In this document: in pieces, positions 1-8,507 of the stretch | Position numbering within the stretch: the stretch's first letter is position 1 | How the letters are laid out: every line of letters begins with the position of its first letter | Assembly: GCF_025215075.1 (NCBI RefSeq) | Contig: NZ_JAOBTH010000027.1 | Span: 334,405-398,404 of the forward strand | Direction: 5' to 3' | Source: Tenacibaculum haliotis | GTDB taxonomy: Bacteria; Bacteroidota; Bacteroidia; Flavobacteriales; Flavobacteriaceae | Length of the DNA stretch: 64,000 nucleotides | Program-made: the position numbers and the translations under genes | Notes under the pieces: generated by a model | The model's input: the letters and a program-made list of their open reading frames with translations, nothing else | The model's database searches: none | What the model was told of the DNA's origin: nothing

Positions 1-381
1 TGGAATAATTTCCAAGTCGTTATCTAAAGCCAAATATAAATTAGAAATTGTTTGCGCCTGAATACTTTGCGCTGCATCAACAATTAACAAAGCACCTTCA
101 CAAGCTGCTATTGAACGAGATACTTCGTAAGAAAAATCTACGTGCCCAGGTGTATCAATTAAATTTAAAATATAATCTTCACCTTCAAACGTATACTCCA
201 TTTGAATTGCGTGCGACTTAATGGTAATACCACGTTCACGCTCTAAATCCATACTATCTAATAACTGCGATTTTTTTTCTCTCTCAGTTACTGCTCCTGT
301 ATAATCTAGTAATCTATCGGCAAGTGTACTTTTACCGTGATCAATATGTGCAATAATGCAAAAATTTCTTATTTTCTTCAT
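1..381 (-). CDS. lepA: Elongation factor 4 (LepA), N-terminal part, cut by window edge
   Basis: Translational GTPase that acts on the ribosome (back-translocation/elongation quality control). Only the first 127 residues are in the window; the gene runs off the left edge. Reading leftward from the ATG at 381 gives a GTPase domain with the P-loop AHIDHGKST (about residues 11-19), the switch I RGITI and the G3 motif DTPGH. The [18 protein letters not shown] start is typical of LepA rather than EF-G or TypA. It is divergent from dusB across a 102-base gap. Identity is seen in the motifs; LepA over other translational GTPases rests on family knowledge of the N-terminus. Confidence 0.93.
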   Translation of the reverse strand, partial: MKKIRNFCIIAHIDHGKSTLADRLLDYTGAVTEREKKSQLLDSMDLERERGITIKSHAIQMEYTFEGEDYILNLIDTPGHVDFSYEVSRSIAACEGALLIVDAAQSIQAQTISNLYLALDNDLEIIP

Positions 382-471
382 TCGTCGTATTTCTAGCCTC
401 TTATGACTGACAAAGATACTTTATTGAAAAACGTTGTACAATTAAATATTTATTCAATAAAAAATAAAAAG

Positions 472-479
472 TAACTTTG
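472..479 (+). promoter_or_regulatory. -7 box of dusB (TAACTTTG)
   Basis: Perfect match to the Bacteroidota -7 consensus TAnnTTTG. It is followed by only CACC before the ATG of dusB at 484, so transcription would begin at or next to the start codon (leaderless or nearly so). No clear -33 TTG at the usual spacing. Confidence 0.6.
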
Positions 480-483
480 CACC

Positions 484-1485
484 ATGGTAAAAATTGGTAA
501 TATAGAACTTCCTGATTTTCCGCTATTATTAGCGCCGATGGAAGATGTGAGTGATCCACCGTTTAGAGCATTGTGTAAAGAGAACGGTGCTGATGTTGTT
601 TATACTGAGTTTATTTCTTCGGAAGGACTGATTCGCGACGCTGCAAAAAGCGTAATGAAGTTAGATATTTACGAAAAAGAACGCCCTGTTGGAATTCAGA
701 TTTTTGGTGCAAACCTAGAATCGATGTTAAAAACGGTAGAGATTGTAGAAAAATCGAAGCCTGATATTATTGATATTAACTTCGGATGCCCTGTTAAAAA
801 AGTAGTTTCTAAAGGTGCTGGCGCAGGAATTTTAAAAGACATCGATTTAATGGTTTCTCTTACTGAAGCCATGGTAAAACACACCAATTTACCTGTTACT
901 GTAAAAACTCGTTTAGGTTGGGATCATGATTCTATTAAGATTATAGAAGTTGCCGAACGCTTACAAGATGTTGGTTGTGCTGCAATTTCTATTCACGGTC
1001 GTACGCGTGCACAAATGTATAAAGGTGATGCTGATTGGGCACCAATTGCTCAAGTTAAAAATAATCAAAGAATGCACATTCCTGTGTTTGGAAATGGCGA
1101 CGTTACTTCGCCAGAAAAAGCAATGGAAATGCGCGATAAATACGGATTAGATGGCTGTATGATTGGTAGAGCCGCTATTGGTTATCCTTGGTTTTTTAAC
1201 GAAGTAAAACACTATTTTAAAACAGGTGAATATTTAGCAAAACCAACCATTGCGCAGCGAGTAGAAATGGCTCGTAGACATTTACAAATGGCTATTGATT
1301 GGAAAGGACCTGTTTTAGGAGTTTTTGAAACCAGAAGACACTATACTAACTATTTTAAAGGAATTCCGCATTTTAAAGAATACCGTATGAAAATGGTTAC
1401 TTCGGATGATGCAAAAGATGTTTTTGCTGCTTTTGATGAAGTAGAAGCTAAATTCGGAAATATGATTATTCCTGAAATAGGTTAA
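484..1485 (+). CDS. dusB: tRNA-dihydrouridine synthase B
   Basis: FMN-dependent enzyme that reduces uridines to dihydrouridine in the tRNA D-loop. 333 residues, normal for DusB. The FMN-binding TIM barrel begins with LLAPMEDVSDPPFR (about 15-28, close to the family signature APMAGVTD). The catalytic cysteine lies in INFGCPVKKV (C102), and GNGDV and GRAAIGYPWFF mark the phosphate-binding C-terminal part of the barrel. The ATG is close behind a -7 box. Its stop is 2 bases from the stop of the convergent permease gene, with no terminator between them. Confidence 0.95.
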   Translation: MVKIGNIELPDFPLLLAPMEDVSDPPFRALCKENGADVVYTEFISSEGLIRDAAKSVMKLDIYEKERPVGIQIFGANLESMLKTVEIVEKSKPDIIDINFGCPVKKVVSKGAGAGILKDIDLMVSLTEAMVKHTNLPVTVKTRLGWDHDSIKIIEVAERLQDVGCAAISIHGRTRAQMYKGDADWAPIAQVKNNQRMHIPVFGNGDVTSPEKAMEMRDKYGLDGCMIGRAAIGYPWFFNEVKHYFKTGEYLAKPTIAQRVEMARRHLQMAIDWKGPVLGVFETRRHYTNYFKGIPHFKEYRMKMVTSDDAKDVFAAFDEVEAKFGNMIIPEIG

Positions 1486-1487
1486 GT

Positions 1488-2690
1488 TTATTTCTCAATA
1501 AAATCTTTAGAAATTCTTGAACTTGCTACTTTAGCAGCGATAAAACCAAGTGTTGAAATGGTAAGAATTACCACTAGTAAATTCACCCATCTAAATTCAA
1601 CTGGATAAGCTAAGCTTTCGGTAATCATAAATAGTTCGTAACGCTGTTGTATTAACACTAATAAAACACCAATAACGACACCTACAATCATACCCACAAT
1701 GGTTAATAAAAAACCTTGAAGGATGAATATTTTTTTAATTTCATCAATACTTGCACCTAAGTTGTATAAAGTTTTAAGGTTTTGACGCTTATCAATAATC
1801 ATCATAATTATCGACCCTATTACATTAAACAAGGCGATAGCAATTATTAGTGTGAAAATTAAATACGAAATGAAATTTTCGGTATTAATAACCTTATAAT
1901 ACAAGGCATTTAATTGCGCTCTTGTTTTTACGTTAAAAGCAGTCCCTAAATTATTTTGTAATTCTTCTTGAAAATCATCTAAATCAATATTTTCTTTTAG
2001 TTTTAACTCTATTCCCGAAATTTGATTCTCATCATAATTCAATAATTCCTGCGCTAAAGATAACTCAGTAAAAACATATTTATTTTGAAACTCTTCTGAA
2101 CCCGAATACGCTCCGATAATTTGTGTAGATACAGATCGAAAAGCATTATTTACATTTACAAACCCTTTACCTGGCTTTGGCACCATAATTTGCAAAGGCT
2201 CTCCAAAATTTAAAATACTTAACGAGAGTTTATACGAAATTCCGTAACCAATAACTGCTGTGTTTTTAAACTCAGGATCTACCCAAGTTCCTACAGCTAA
2301 CAGAGAATCAACAGGAATAATACCTACATAATTTTCATCAACTCCTTTTATGTAGGCTATCTGGCTCTTGTCTTTGTACTTTAAAAAGACACGTTCTTCT
2401 ATAATTTTTGAAATGGTCTTTATTTCGGTATTCTGAATTAATTGTTGATGAACAGCATTAGAATACTCAAAAGACTTCCCTTTTACAGTGGTTATTTTTA
2501 TATCTGGATCAGATGCGTCAAGTAGTGAATCACTAAATGTTCTTAACCCTGAAAAACCAGATAAAATTACAAATAATGCTAAAGCACCTATTACAACGCC
2601 AAAAACAGCAATAAATGTAATAATATTTATTGCGTTTGTACTTGTTTTAGAAAACAGGTATCTTTTAGCTATGTATAAAGAAAATTTCAA
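1488..2690 (-). CDS. ABC transporter permease, FtsX/LolC-E (lipoprotein-releasing) type
   Basis: Inner-membrane permease of the MacB/LolE family, probably part of a Lol-like lipoprotein export ABC transporter. 400 residues with the family layout: TM1 about 22-44, a periplasmic domain about 45-270, then three TMs (about 274-299, 322-348, 370-390). KRQNLKTLYNLGAS (301-314) is the conserved cytoplasmic coupling region after TM2. The start is TTG at 2690, since no in-frame ATG lies between it and an upstream stop and the N-terminus KFSLYIAKRYLFSK is what the family shows. It follows rbfA by 38 bases and may be cotranscribed. Substrate is inferred. Confidence 0.85.
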   Translation of the reverse strand: MKFSLYIAKRYLFSKTSTNAINIITFIAVFGVVIGALALFVILSGFSGLRTFSDSLLDASDPDIKITTVKGKSFEYSNAVHQQLIQNTEIKTISKIIEERVFLKYKDKSQIAYIKGVDENYVGIIPVDSLLAVGTWVDPEFKNTAVIGYGISYKLSLSILNFGEPLQIMVPKPGKGFVNVNNAFRSVSTQIIGAYSGSEEFQNKYVFTELSLAQELLNYDENQISGIELKLKENIDLDDFQEELQNNLGTAFNVKTRAQLNALYYKVINTENFISYLIFTLIIAIALFNVIGSIIMMIIDKRQNLKTLYNLGASIDEIKKIFILQGFLLTIVGMIVGVVIGVLLVLIQQRYELFMITESLAYPVEFRWVNLLVVILTISTLGFIAAKVASSRISKDFIEK

Positions 2691-2728
2691 TTTTAATAAA
2701 TCTTAAATATTATTTTAAATAAAATTTA

Positions 2729-3124
2729 TTAACGTTTTTGGCGACGTGGTAAAACATCTGGATTTTTAATAGGATCTACATCATCACCTTTTAAAGATTT
2801 ATCAATATCTTCGATATAATCTAAACTATCATCACCAAAAAACAATAATTCTGGCATTCTTCTTAATTGATGTCTTGTTCTTTTCGCCATTTCATGACGA
2901 ATCAATGGTGTGTTCGACTTTACACCGTCAACAATTTCATCTCTTTTATCAGAAGGAAATACGCTTAAATATACTTTCGCAACACCTAAATCTGCAGTAA
3001 CCGAAACTTTAGATACCGATATAATCACTCCTTTCATTCCATCTTGTGCAGCACGTTGTAAAACATCTACCAAATCTTCTTGTAATACTCCTGCAATTTT
3101 TCGTTGCCTATTCGTTTCTTCCAT
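2729..3124 (-). CDS. rbfA: Ribosome-binding factor A
   Basis: Small KH-fold protein that binds the 30S subunit and helps mature the 5' end of 16S rRNA. 131 residues, usual length. Typical features are the N-terminal NRQRKIAGVLQEDLVDVL, the central VSVTADLGVAKVYLSVFP and the MAKRTRHQLRRMPELLFFGDDSLDY stretch near the C-terminus, with the basic tail PRRQKR. The ATG at 3124 is only 4 nt from a TAAATTTG box, so the mRNA is probably leaderless. Confidence 0.95.
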   Translation of the reverse strand: MEETNRQRKIAGVLQEDLVDVLQRAAQDGMKGVIISVSKVSVTADLGVAKVYLSVFPSDKRDEIVDGVKSNTPLIRHEMAKRTRHQLRRMPELLFFGDDSLDYIEDIDKSLKGDDVDPIKNPDVLPRRQKR

Positions 3125-3128
3125 GCTG

Positions 3129-3136
3129 CAAATTTA
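3129..3136 (-). promoter_or_regulatory. -7 box of rbfA (TAAATTTG)
   Basis: Consensus TAnnTTTG on the minus strand, followed by CAGC and then the rbfA ATG. The spacing leaves no room for a 5' leader. Confidence 0.55.
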
Positions 3137-3145
3137 AGGATAAAA

Positions 3146-3790
3146 TTACGGAGTGTAAATTTTATTTTTTATTGCATACATTACCAAGCCTACTCTATTT
3201 CTTACATTAAGTTTTGTAAACAAGCTATCTCGATAGCCATCTATAGTTTTAGGGCTTAAAAACATCTTTTCAGCAATTTCTTTATAGGTTAACTCAGAAC
3301 AAGCTAACTTCATGAATTTCATTTCATTATCTTTAAACGAAACATTTTTTTCTCCATTTTTTCCTGAAACTGAATCTAATAATAATGTGGTAACATTCTT
3401 TGTATGATAAAAGCCATTATCCATCATTTCTATCAGTGCTTTTTCTAACACTTCCTTTTGAGTATCTTTCAATAAATAGCCAACAGCACCAGCTTTTAAC
3501 ATTTTTAAAATGGTATTATCTGTATCCTCAACTGATAACGCCATTACATGCACATGTGGATGATGCTCAACAATCCATGCAGTTGTTTCAATACCGTTCA
3601 TTACCGGCATATTAACGTCTACCAGTACTATATCTGGAATATTTTTAGGTGATGCAGAAAATTTATCGGAGACTTCTTTTCCGTTTTTACTGGTATATAA
3701 CACTTTAAATTTATCAAAAGTATTAACCATCCCTTCAATGGCTTGAGACAATAACGTATGATCATCCACAACAACAACCGAATACTTCAT
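3146..3790 (-). CDS. Response regulator, NarL/FixJ type (REC + LuxR-type HTH)
   Basis: DNA-binding response regulator, 214 residues. The receiver domain (about 1-122) has the acidic pair D9/D10, phospho-acceptor D58 in VLVDVNMP and a conserved K near LLKDTQKE. The LuxR/GerE-type helix-turn-helix (about 150-210) carries LTYKEIAEKMFLSPKTIDGYRDSLFTKL. It is the last gene of a leftward operon with a histidine kinase 51 bases upstream, so the pair most likely forms one two-component system. Its leader in the HK-RR gap contains UCCCCUUU (see findings). Target genes unknown. Confidence 0.93.
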   Translation of the reverse strand: MKYSVVVVDDHTLLSQAIEGMVNTFDKFKVLYTSKNGKEVSDKFSASPKNIPDIVLVDVNMPVMNGIETTAWIVEHHPHVHVMALSVEDTDNTILKMLKAGAVGYLLKDTQKEVLEKALIEMMDNGFYHTKNVTTLLLDSVSGKNGEKNVSFKDNEMKFMKLACSELTYKEIAEKMFLSPKTIDGYRDSLFTKLNVRNRVGLVMYAIKNKIYTP

Positions 3791-3841
3791 AATTTTGTAG
3801 GTTTAATTAGTTTTGTTGAAAGGGGAAAATAAATTTGGTTT

Positions 3842-4591
3842 CTAAATATAGTAATTTATTATTAAACTTGTTCCTTTTTGTGGTTTTGACTTCATTTTAA
3901 CCACTGCATTTATAAGCTTTGCTCTTGCTTTTATATTTTGTAGTCCAATACCTTTTATGTTTTTTTTATTCATTTCAAAACCAACGCCATTATCTTTAGC
4001 TATAATCTCTATAGCAGACTCGTTATAAGACACATAAACATCCAACTTTGTTCCTTTTGAATGTTTTATTGTATTTGAAAAAAATTCTTGCAACATTCTA
4101 AAAATAATAATTCCATGTTTTTGGTTAATTATTTTTTCTTCTCCCGTAATCACTAAAGTTGATTCAATATAATTTAGTCTATTAAAACGTTCAACCTCTA
4201 ATACTAAAGCTTCTTTTAATCTTATATTATTTATAAAATCTGGGTTTATTGATTTAGACAGCGCTCTTATTTCTGTTAAACTCCTCGTTATTGTTTGAGA
4301 AATCTCCTCCATGTTTTCGGGTGACGCATGCTGCATCTGTATCTTTGCTAAAGTTAAAAGTTGCCCGATATTATCATGTAATTCCCAACTAATATTTCGC
4401 AAAGTTTCTTCACGTATCTCTATTTGAGTTTCTGCAATTTCTTTTTCATAACGTTTCTTGTTCTCTTCCCTTTCTAATAATAATTTGTTTTTACGACGTT
4501 GAAAAACGGTAAAAAGAATAATTAAAAAAACAACTCCAAGCACCGTTAAAACAGTTACTCCTATAAGTGCTATATGTTTTTCTTCCAACAT
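3842..4591 (-). CDS. Sensor histidine kinase, HisKA_3 type, one TM, no sensor domain
   Basis: Two-component kinase of the NarX/DesK class. 249 residues from the ATG at 4591; a longer reading would need a TTG at 4615 and more overlap with the upstream gene. One membrane helix (about 7-29), a coiled stretch (31-65), the dimerisation/phospho-acceptor helix with H72 in WELHDNIGQ, and an ATPase domain with the N-box EFFSNTIKHSKG and G-box DNGVGF/GIGLQNI. It lacks an extracytoplasmic sensor. The upstream gene, overlapping by 22 bases, encodes a multi-pass membrane protein that could provide the sensor as a separate subunit (inference). Confidence 0.9.
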   Translation of the reverse strand: MLEEKHIALIGVTVLTVLGVVFLIILFTVFQRRKNKLLLEREENKKRYEKEIAETQIEIREETLRNISWELHDNIGQLLTLAKIQMQHASPENMEEISQTITRSLTEIRALSKSINPDFINNIRLKEALVLEVERFNRLNYIESTLVITGEEKIINQKHGIIIFRMLQEFFSNTIKHSKGTKLDVYVSYNESAIEIIAKDNGVGFEMNKKNIKGIGLQNIKARAKLINAVVKMKSKPQKGTSLIINYYI

Positions 4592-5220
4592 GTTATAATT
4601 CCATAAATAAAACAACTATGCATAATAATTGTAAGTACTATTTGTATTGCAAATACATCAATATTATTTTCTGTGTATACAAACTCAGAAACTGCTGTTA
4701 ATGGCAGTGTACCTAAATAGTACAACAGAAACCCAACCGTAATCCAAAAAGTAATATCTTTTTGATAATTTAATATTTTATCAGACAATAAAAATTCTCT
4801 TAAATATAAAACAAAATTTATACTAACTAATATAGCCCCAATAACAAGTATAGAAACGATATATTTTGACATGACTTCTTGCCCATAATAAAATCCTAAA
4901 ACACAATAAACTATATTAAAAATAATTAAAGCACATTTAATATATACCTGTGTTAGTTTTTCTTTAGAAATGTCTTTATAAAATAAAAAGATAAGATTGT
5001 ATTCAAAAAAGACTAAAACATTATAAATGAAATTGGTAAATATTCCTGGTTCATTAATAAAATTTCTGTAGAACAAAATAAAAAACTCTATTAAAGCTAT
5101 TAAGCATACGTAGCATAAGAAATATCTTATTTTTTCATAACGAAACGATTTCCTGTATTTTATAAGATATAAAACAGGAGAGATAAACATTAAAGTATAT
5201 GCGATGTTTAAAAGTTTCAT
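4570..5220 (-). CDS. Multi-pass membrane protein, possible sensor partner of the kinase
   Basis: 216 residues, very hydrophobic, with six or seven predicted membrane helices (roughly 5-20, 33-50, 62-82, 90-108, 116-138, 153-175, 187-209). I do not recognise a named family. The N-terminus is probably outside or a weak signal anchor, and the C-terminus ends in a short cytoplasmic WKKNI. It overlaps the kinase gene by 22 bases and follows the lipoprotein gene by 10, so the products are likely coupled in translation. By analogy with 7TM-type sensor kinases I infer it may be the detached membrane sensor module. Confidence 0.6.
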   Translation of the reverse strand: MKLLNIAYTLMFISPVLYLIKYRKSFRYEKIRYFLCYVCLIALIEFFILFYRNFINEPGIFTNFIYNVLVFFEYNLIFLFYKDISKEKLTQVYIKCALIIFNIVYCVLGFYYGQEVMSKYIVSILVIGAILVSINFVLYLREFLLSDKILNYQKDITFWITVGFLLYYLGTLPLTAVSEFVYTENNIDVFAIQIVLTIIMHSCFIYGIITCWKKNI

Positions 5221-5230
5221 TTTACTAGTA

Positions 5231-5884
5231 TTACATTGGTGGCCTAGAAGCTAATCTGTTAGACCCTGAACTAATTTCATTTTCCTGAAAAGATTTTTCA
5301 ACTATTGTTTCTTTATTTTTCGACACCTTACTATTATCATATAACCATTTATACCCTTTTTTAGCGAGTATTGACTTAAAGGTTATTGGATTCCCTTTTA
5401 CAGATTTTAACGGATCAAATGTCACAAAATATTCTCCATCAATGGTGGTCGTTGGCATAAATATTAAAGTTTGATATCCAGCTTCTTTGGAATTTGATTT
5501 CTTATTAGGATATGCTGCCGAAATAATATTAATACCTGTTAATGGTATGTTTTTTTGCACACATAAGTTTTCAATATACCCTAAATAGTTTTTTAATTCC
5601 TCTATCGGATACGTATTTACTCTTGTATCTTCAAAACCTAAAGATTTTTCTAACACAAATTTTCTAGTAGAATCATAAGCTTCTAACATATTTACAATTT
5701 CATTGTATTTAATCATGTTTGTTGGCCTTCCTTTATCAGTATAATTAAAAGTCCCTTCAATCACTTTATGCTCACTTTTTTCGTGGCTACGCTTGCACTC
5801 ATGTTTCTCACAAGAAGTCATAAAAAGTATAAAAGCTATCGCATAAACAACAACTAATAGCTTTAATAAAACAGTTTTTTTCAT
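5231..5884 (-). CDS. Putative lipoprotein, first gene of the sensory operon
   Basis: 217 residues from ATG 5884 (upstream starts would add a segment before the signal peptide). Lipoprotein signal peptide with a positive start (MKKTV), a hydrophobic core (about 6-21) and the lipobox FMTSC, so lipidated C25, followed by a His/Cys/Lys-rich segment EKHECKRSHEKSEHK. The rest is soluble alpha/beta sequence that I do not recognise. The His/Cys cluster just after the anchor could bind a metal. Its place at the head of the membrane protein-kinase-regulator operon suggests an envelope sensing or output role (inference). Confidence 0.6.
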   Translation of the reverse strand: MKKTVLLKLLVVVYAIAFILFMTSCEKHECKRSHEKSEHKVIEGTFNYTDKGRPTNMIKYNEIVNMLEAYDSTRKFVLEKSLGFEDTRVNTYPIEELKNYLGYIENLCVQKNIPLTGINIISAAYPNKKSNSKEAGYQTLIFMPTTTIDGEYFVTFDPLKSVKGNPITFKSILAKKGYKWLYDNSKVSKNKETIVEKSFQENEISSGSNRLASRPPM

Positions 5885-6117
5885 CGTAATTTTATTTTTT
5901 AACATGCTTAAAGATAGCTTCTTATTATTTAACAAGACAAACAATATTTACAAAAACGGATACTAAAGCACACCAAAACAAAGAACTAACAAATAAAGTC
6001 AGCTATAAAAACAGGAAAAACACTTTAAAGACCGCAATGGTTTTACTGATTTTTATCATAGCATACACTCTTGTATTTACTACGTTAATTCCTAATAGAT
6101 TTTATTATTTTTACAAA

Positions 6118-6519
6118 ATGAATAATATAGAACACATTGGTATTGCCGTAAAAGATTTAGAAAAATCAAATGAATTATTTGCTTCACTTTTTGGGAAACC
6201 TCATTATAAAACTGAAGAAGTAGCAAGTGAGGGCGTAAAAACTTCTTTTTTTAAATCAGGAGTAAATAAAATAGAGTTATTAGAGGCCACAAAACCCGAA
6301 AGTCCCATTGCTAAATTTATAGAAAAAAAAGGAGAAGGCGTTCATCATATTGCCTTTGCTGTTAACGATATTAAAGCAGAAATAAAACGATTACAAAAAG
6401 AAGGTTTTACGGTATTAAATGAAACCCCTAAAAAAGGAGCAGACAATAAACTCGTTGCTTTTTTACACCCTAAAACAACAAACGGAGTTTTAATTGAGTT
6501 ATGTCAAGAAATCGAATAA
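6118..6519 (+). CDS. mce: Methylmalonyl-CoA epimerase
   Basis: Interconverts (R)- and (S)-methylmalonyl-CoA in propionate metabolism. 133 residues from ATG 6118; an ATG at 6037 would add a hydrophobic 27-residue extension not found in the family. It is a vicinal-oxygen-chelate fold with two beta-alpha-beta-beta-beta modules. Metal ligands are visible as H6 in NIEHIGIAV, H78 in EGVHHIAFAV and a C-terminal glutamate in GVLIELCQ. Next gene is ftsX, 62 bases on, so an operon is possible but not required. Confidence 0.9.
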   Translation: MNNIEHIGIAVKDLEKSNELFASLFGKPHYKTEEVASEGVKTSFFKSGVNKIELLEATKPESPIAKFIEKKGEGVHHIAFAVNDIKAEIKRLQKEGFTVLNETPKKGADNKLVAFLHPKTTNGVLIELCQEIE

Positions 6520-6581
6520 CACATTCATTTAAAATTTCTTAAATATTTGTATCTTGCAAAGTCTAAAACGCATATTAAACA

Positions 6582-7460
6582 ATGACAACCTCTTTTGATT
6601 CTTTTCAAAAACGCCGTTTACAATCATCCTATGTTTCTGTAGTCGTAAGTATTGCATTGGTGCTTTTTATGATGGGTGTTTTAGGTTTAATTTTACTAAA
6701 ATCTACTAAAGTAGCCAATCACTTTAAAGAAAAAGTAGTGATGACACTATTTTTAAAAGATGATGTAACCGACAAACAATTAAAAAAATTTAAGGAAACC
6801 ATTCAAAAAGAAAGCTACACCAATAAAGTTGTATATATAACAAAAAGTGAAGCTGCTAAAACTTACAAAAAAGATTTAGGTGAAGATTTTTTAAAATTTT
6901 TAGGAGACAATCCGCTTAAAAACGGAATTGACATTTACTTAAAAGCAGCTTTTGTTACTCCTGAAAAAATGGATGGAATTAAAAAGTCTTTTGATAAAAA
7001 CAAATTTGTTGCAGAAGTAAATTACGACAAACCTTTAGTTCAATTACTAACAAAAAACATTCAAAAAATAAGCTTCTGGTTATTAGTTTTAAGTGGTTTC
7101 TTTGGTTTAGTAGCTATAATCTTAATCAACAGTTCTATTCGATTATCTATTTACTCTAAAAGATTTAATATTAAAACCATGCAAATGGTTGGTGCTACCA
7201 AAAGTTTTATTCGTAAACCTTTTATTTGGCAAAGTATTAAACTAGGTGTCTTAGGCGCTTTCATCTCTTTAATTGGCTTGGCTTTTGTAATTTATTATAC
7301 AAATAAATACATTCCTTCTTTAGAGTTATTAACCGATTACGTTTCATTAGCGTATGTAGCTGGCGGAGTTTTATTCACCGCCTTTTTTATTACATGGATA
7401 AGCACCTTTTTTGCTACTCAACGTTTTTTAAACTTACAAACGAACGACTTGTATTACTAA
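6582..7460 (+). CDS. ftsX: Cell division protein FtsX
   Basis: Membrane partner of the FtsE ATPase, which activates peptidoglycan hydrolases at the division site. 292 residues with the FtsX layout: a cytoplasmic N-terminus starting SFDSFQKRRLQSSYVSVVVS, TM1 about 18-41, an extracellular domain about 42-160 (VVMTLFLKDDVT, then FVAEVNYDKPLVQ), and three C-terminal TMs (about 163-187, 214-236, 256-280). RFNIKTMQMVGATKSFIRKPF is the coupling helix region that contacts FtsE. FtsE is not adjacent, as is common in Bacteroidota. Confidence 0.92.
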   Translation: MTTSFDSFQKRRLQSSYVSVVVSIALVLFMMGVLGLILLKSTKVANHFKEKVVMTLFLKDDVTDKQLKKFKETIQKESYTNKVVYITKSEAAKTYKKDLGEDFLKFLGDNPLKNGIDIYLKAAFVTPEKMDGIKKSFDKNKFVAEVNYDKPLVQLLTKNIQKISFWLLVLSGFFGLVAIILINSSIRLSIYSKRFNIKTMQMVGATKSFIRKPFIWQSIKLGVLGAFISLIGLAFVIYYTNKYIPSLELLTDYVSLAYVAGGVLFTAFFITWISTFFATQRFLNLQTNDLYY

Positions 7461-7466
7461 GATTAT

Positions 7467-7709
7467 ATGAAAAAAGAAAACACTCCGAAACAAGAATTTT
7501 TATTCGGCAAACGAAATTATGTTATTATGCTAATTGGTTTAGCTGTTATCTCTTTAGGTTTTATTTTGATGGCAGGTGGCGGTAGCGACGATCCTAATGT
7601 ATTTAACAAAGAAATTTATAGCTGGCGCAGAATTCGTTTAGCACCAACTTTAGTTCTTATTGGTTTAGGTATTGAAATTTATGCTATTTTCGCCAATCCT
7701 AAAAAATAA
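7467..7709 (+). CDS. DUF3098 small membrane protein
   Basis: 80 residues with two membrane helices (about 19-37 and 57-75) joined by a loop containing GGGSDDPNVFNKEIYSWRR. This is the DUF3098 family, found in Bacteroidota directly behind ftsX. The start is 6 bases after the ftsX stop and uppP begins 2 bases after its stop, so the four genes ftsX-DUF3098-uppP-truB are one operon. Function unknown; position suggests division or envelope assembly. Confidence 0.85.
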   Translation: MKKENTPKQEFLFGKRNYVIMLIGLAVISLGFILMAGGGSDDPNVFNKEIYSWRRIRLAPTLVLIGLGIEIYAIFANPKK

Positions 7710-7711
7710 GT

Positions 7712-8506
7712 ATGGATTTATTAGAAGCTATTATTCTTGGAATTATTCAAGGGCTTACCGAATTTTTACCAGTATCATCAAGTGGTCATTTAGAACTAGC
7801 AAAAGCTATTTTAGGCGACACCTCAGTACCCGAAGAAAGCTTAACTTTTACTGTTGTATTGCATTTTGCAACCGCTTTAAGTACTTTGGTTGTTTTTAAG
7901 AAAGAAGTTGCTGAAATTTTTAAAGGATTGTTCCAATTTAAATGGAATGAAGAAATGAAATTTTCTTTAAAAATTATTATTTCTATGATTCCGGCAGTAA
8001 TTATTGGATTATTATTTGAAGAACAATTAGAGTCTTTTTTTGGCGGAAAAATACTATTTGTAGGTATTATGTTATTAGTTACAGCTGTTTTATTATTATT
8101 TGCTGATAAGGCTAAAAACACCAACAAGGAAGTTTCTTTCAATAACTCATTACTTATAGGTATTTCGCAAGCAATTGCAATGTTACCTGGTATTTCTCGA
8201 TCAGGGGCAACTATTTCTACGTCTGTTTTACTTGGTATTGATCGCAGTAAAGCAGCTCGATTTTCGTTTTTAATGGTAGTGCCACTTATCTTCGGTAAAA
8301 TAGCAAAAGACTTACTTAGCGGAGATATTAATTTTCAATCTTCCGAAATTGTTCCAATATCAGCAGGATTTATAGCTGCTTTTTTAGCAGGTTTAGTTGC
8401 TTGTAATTGGATGATTGCACTCGTTAAAAAAAGCAAATTATCATACTTTTCAATTTACTGCGCAATTGTAGGATTAATTGCTATCGGATACTCTTTATTA
8501 AACTAA
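7712..8506 (+). CDS. uppP: Undecaprenyl-diphosphate phosphatase
   Basis: Integral membrane enzyme that dephosphorylates undecaprenyl diphosphate to recycle the lipid carrier for peptidoglycan and surface glycans. 264 residues, about seven or eight TMs. Both signature regions are visible: QGLTEFLPVSSSGH (E17, H26) and LPGISRSG (R163). It lies inside the ftsX-truB operon, 2 bases after DUF3098 and 1 base before truB. Confidence 0.95.
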   Translation: MDLLEAIILGIIQGLTEFLPVSSSGHLELAKAILGDTSVPEESLTFTVVLHFATALSTLVVFKKEVAEIFKGLFQFKWNEEMKFSLKIIISMIPAVIIGLLFEEQLESFFGGKILFVGIMLLVTAVLLLFADKAKNTNKEVSFNNSLLIGISQAIAMLPGISRSGATISTSVLLGIDRSKAARFSFLMVVPLIFGKIAKDLLSGDINFQSSEIVPISAGFIAAFLAGLVACNWMIALVKKSKLSYFSIYCAIVGLIAIGYSLLN

Positions 8507-8507
8507 T

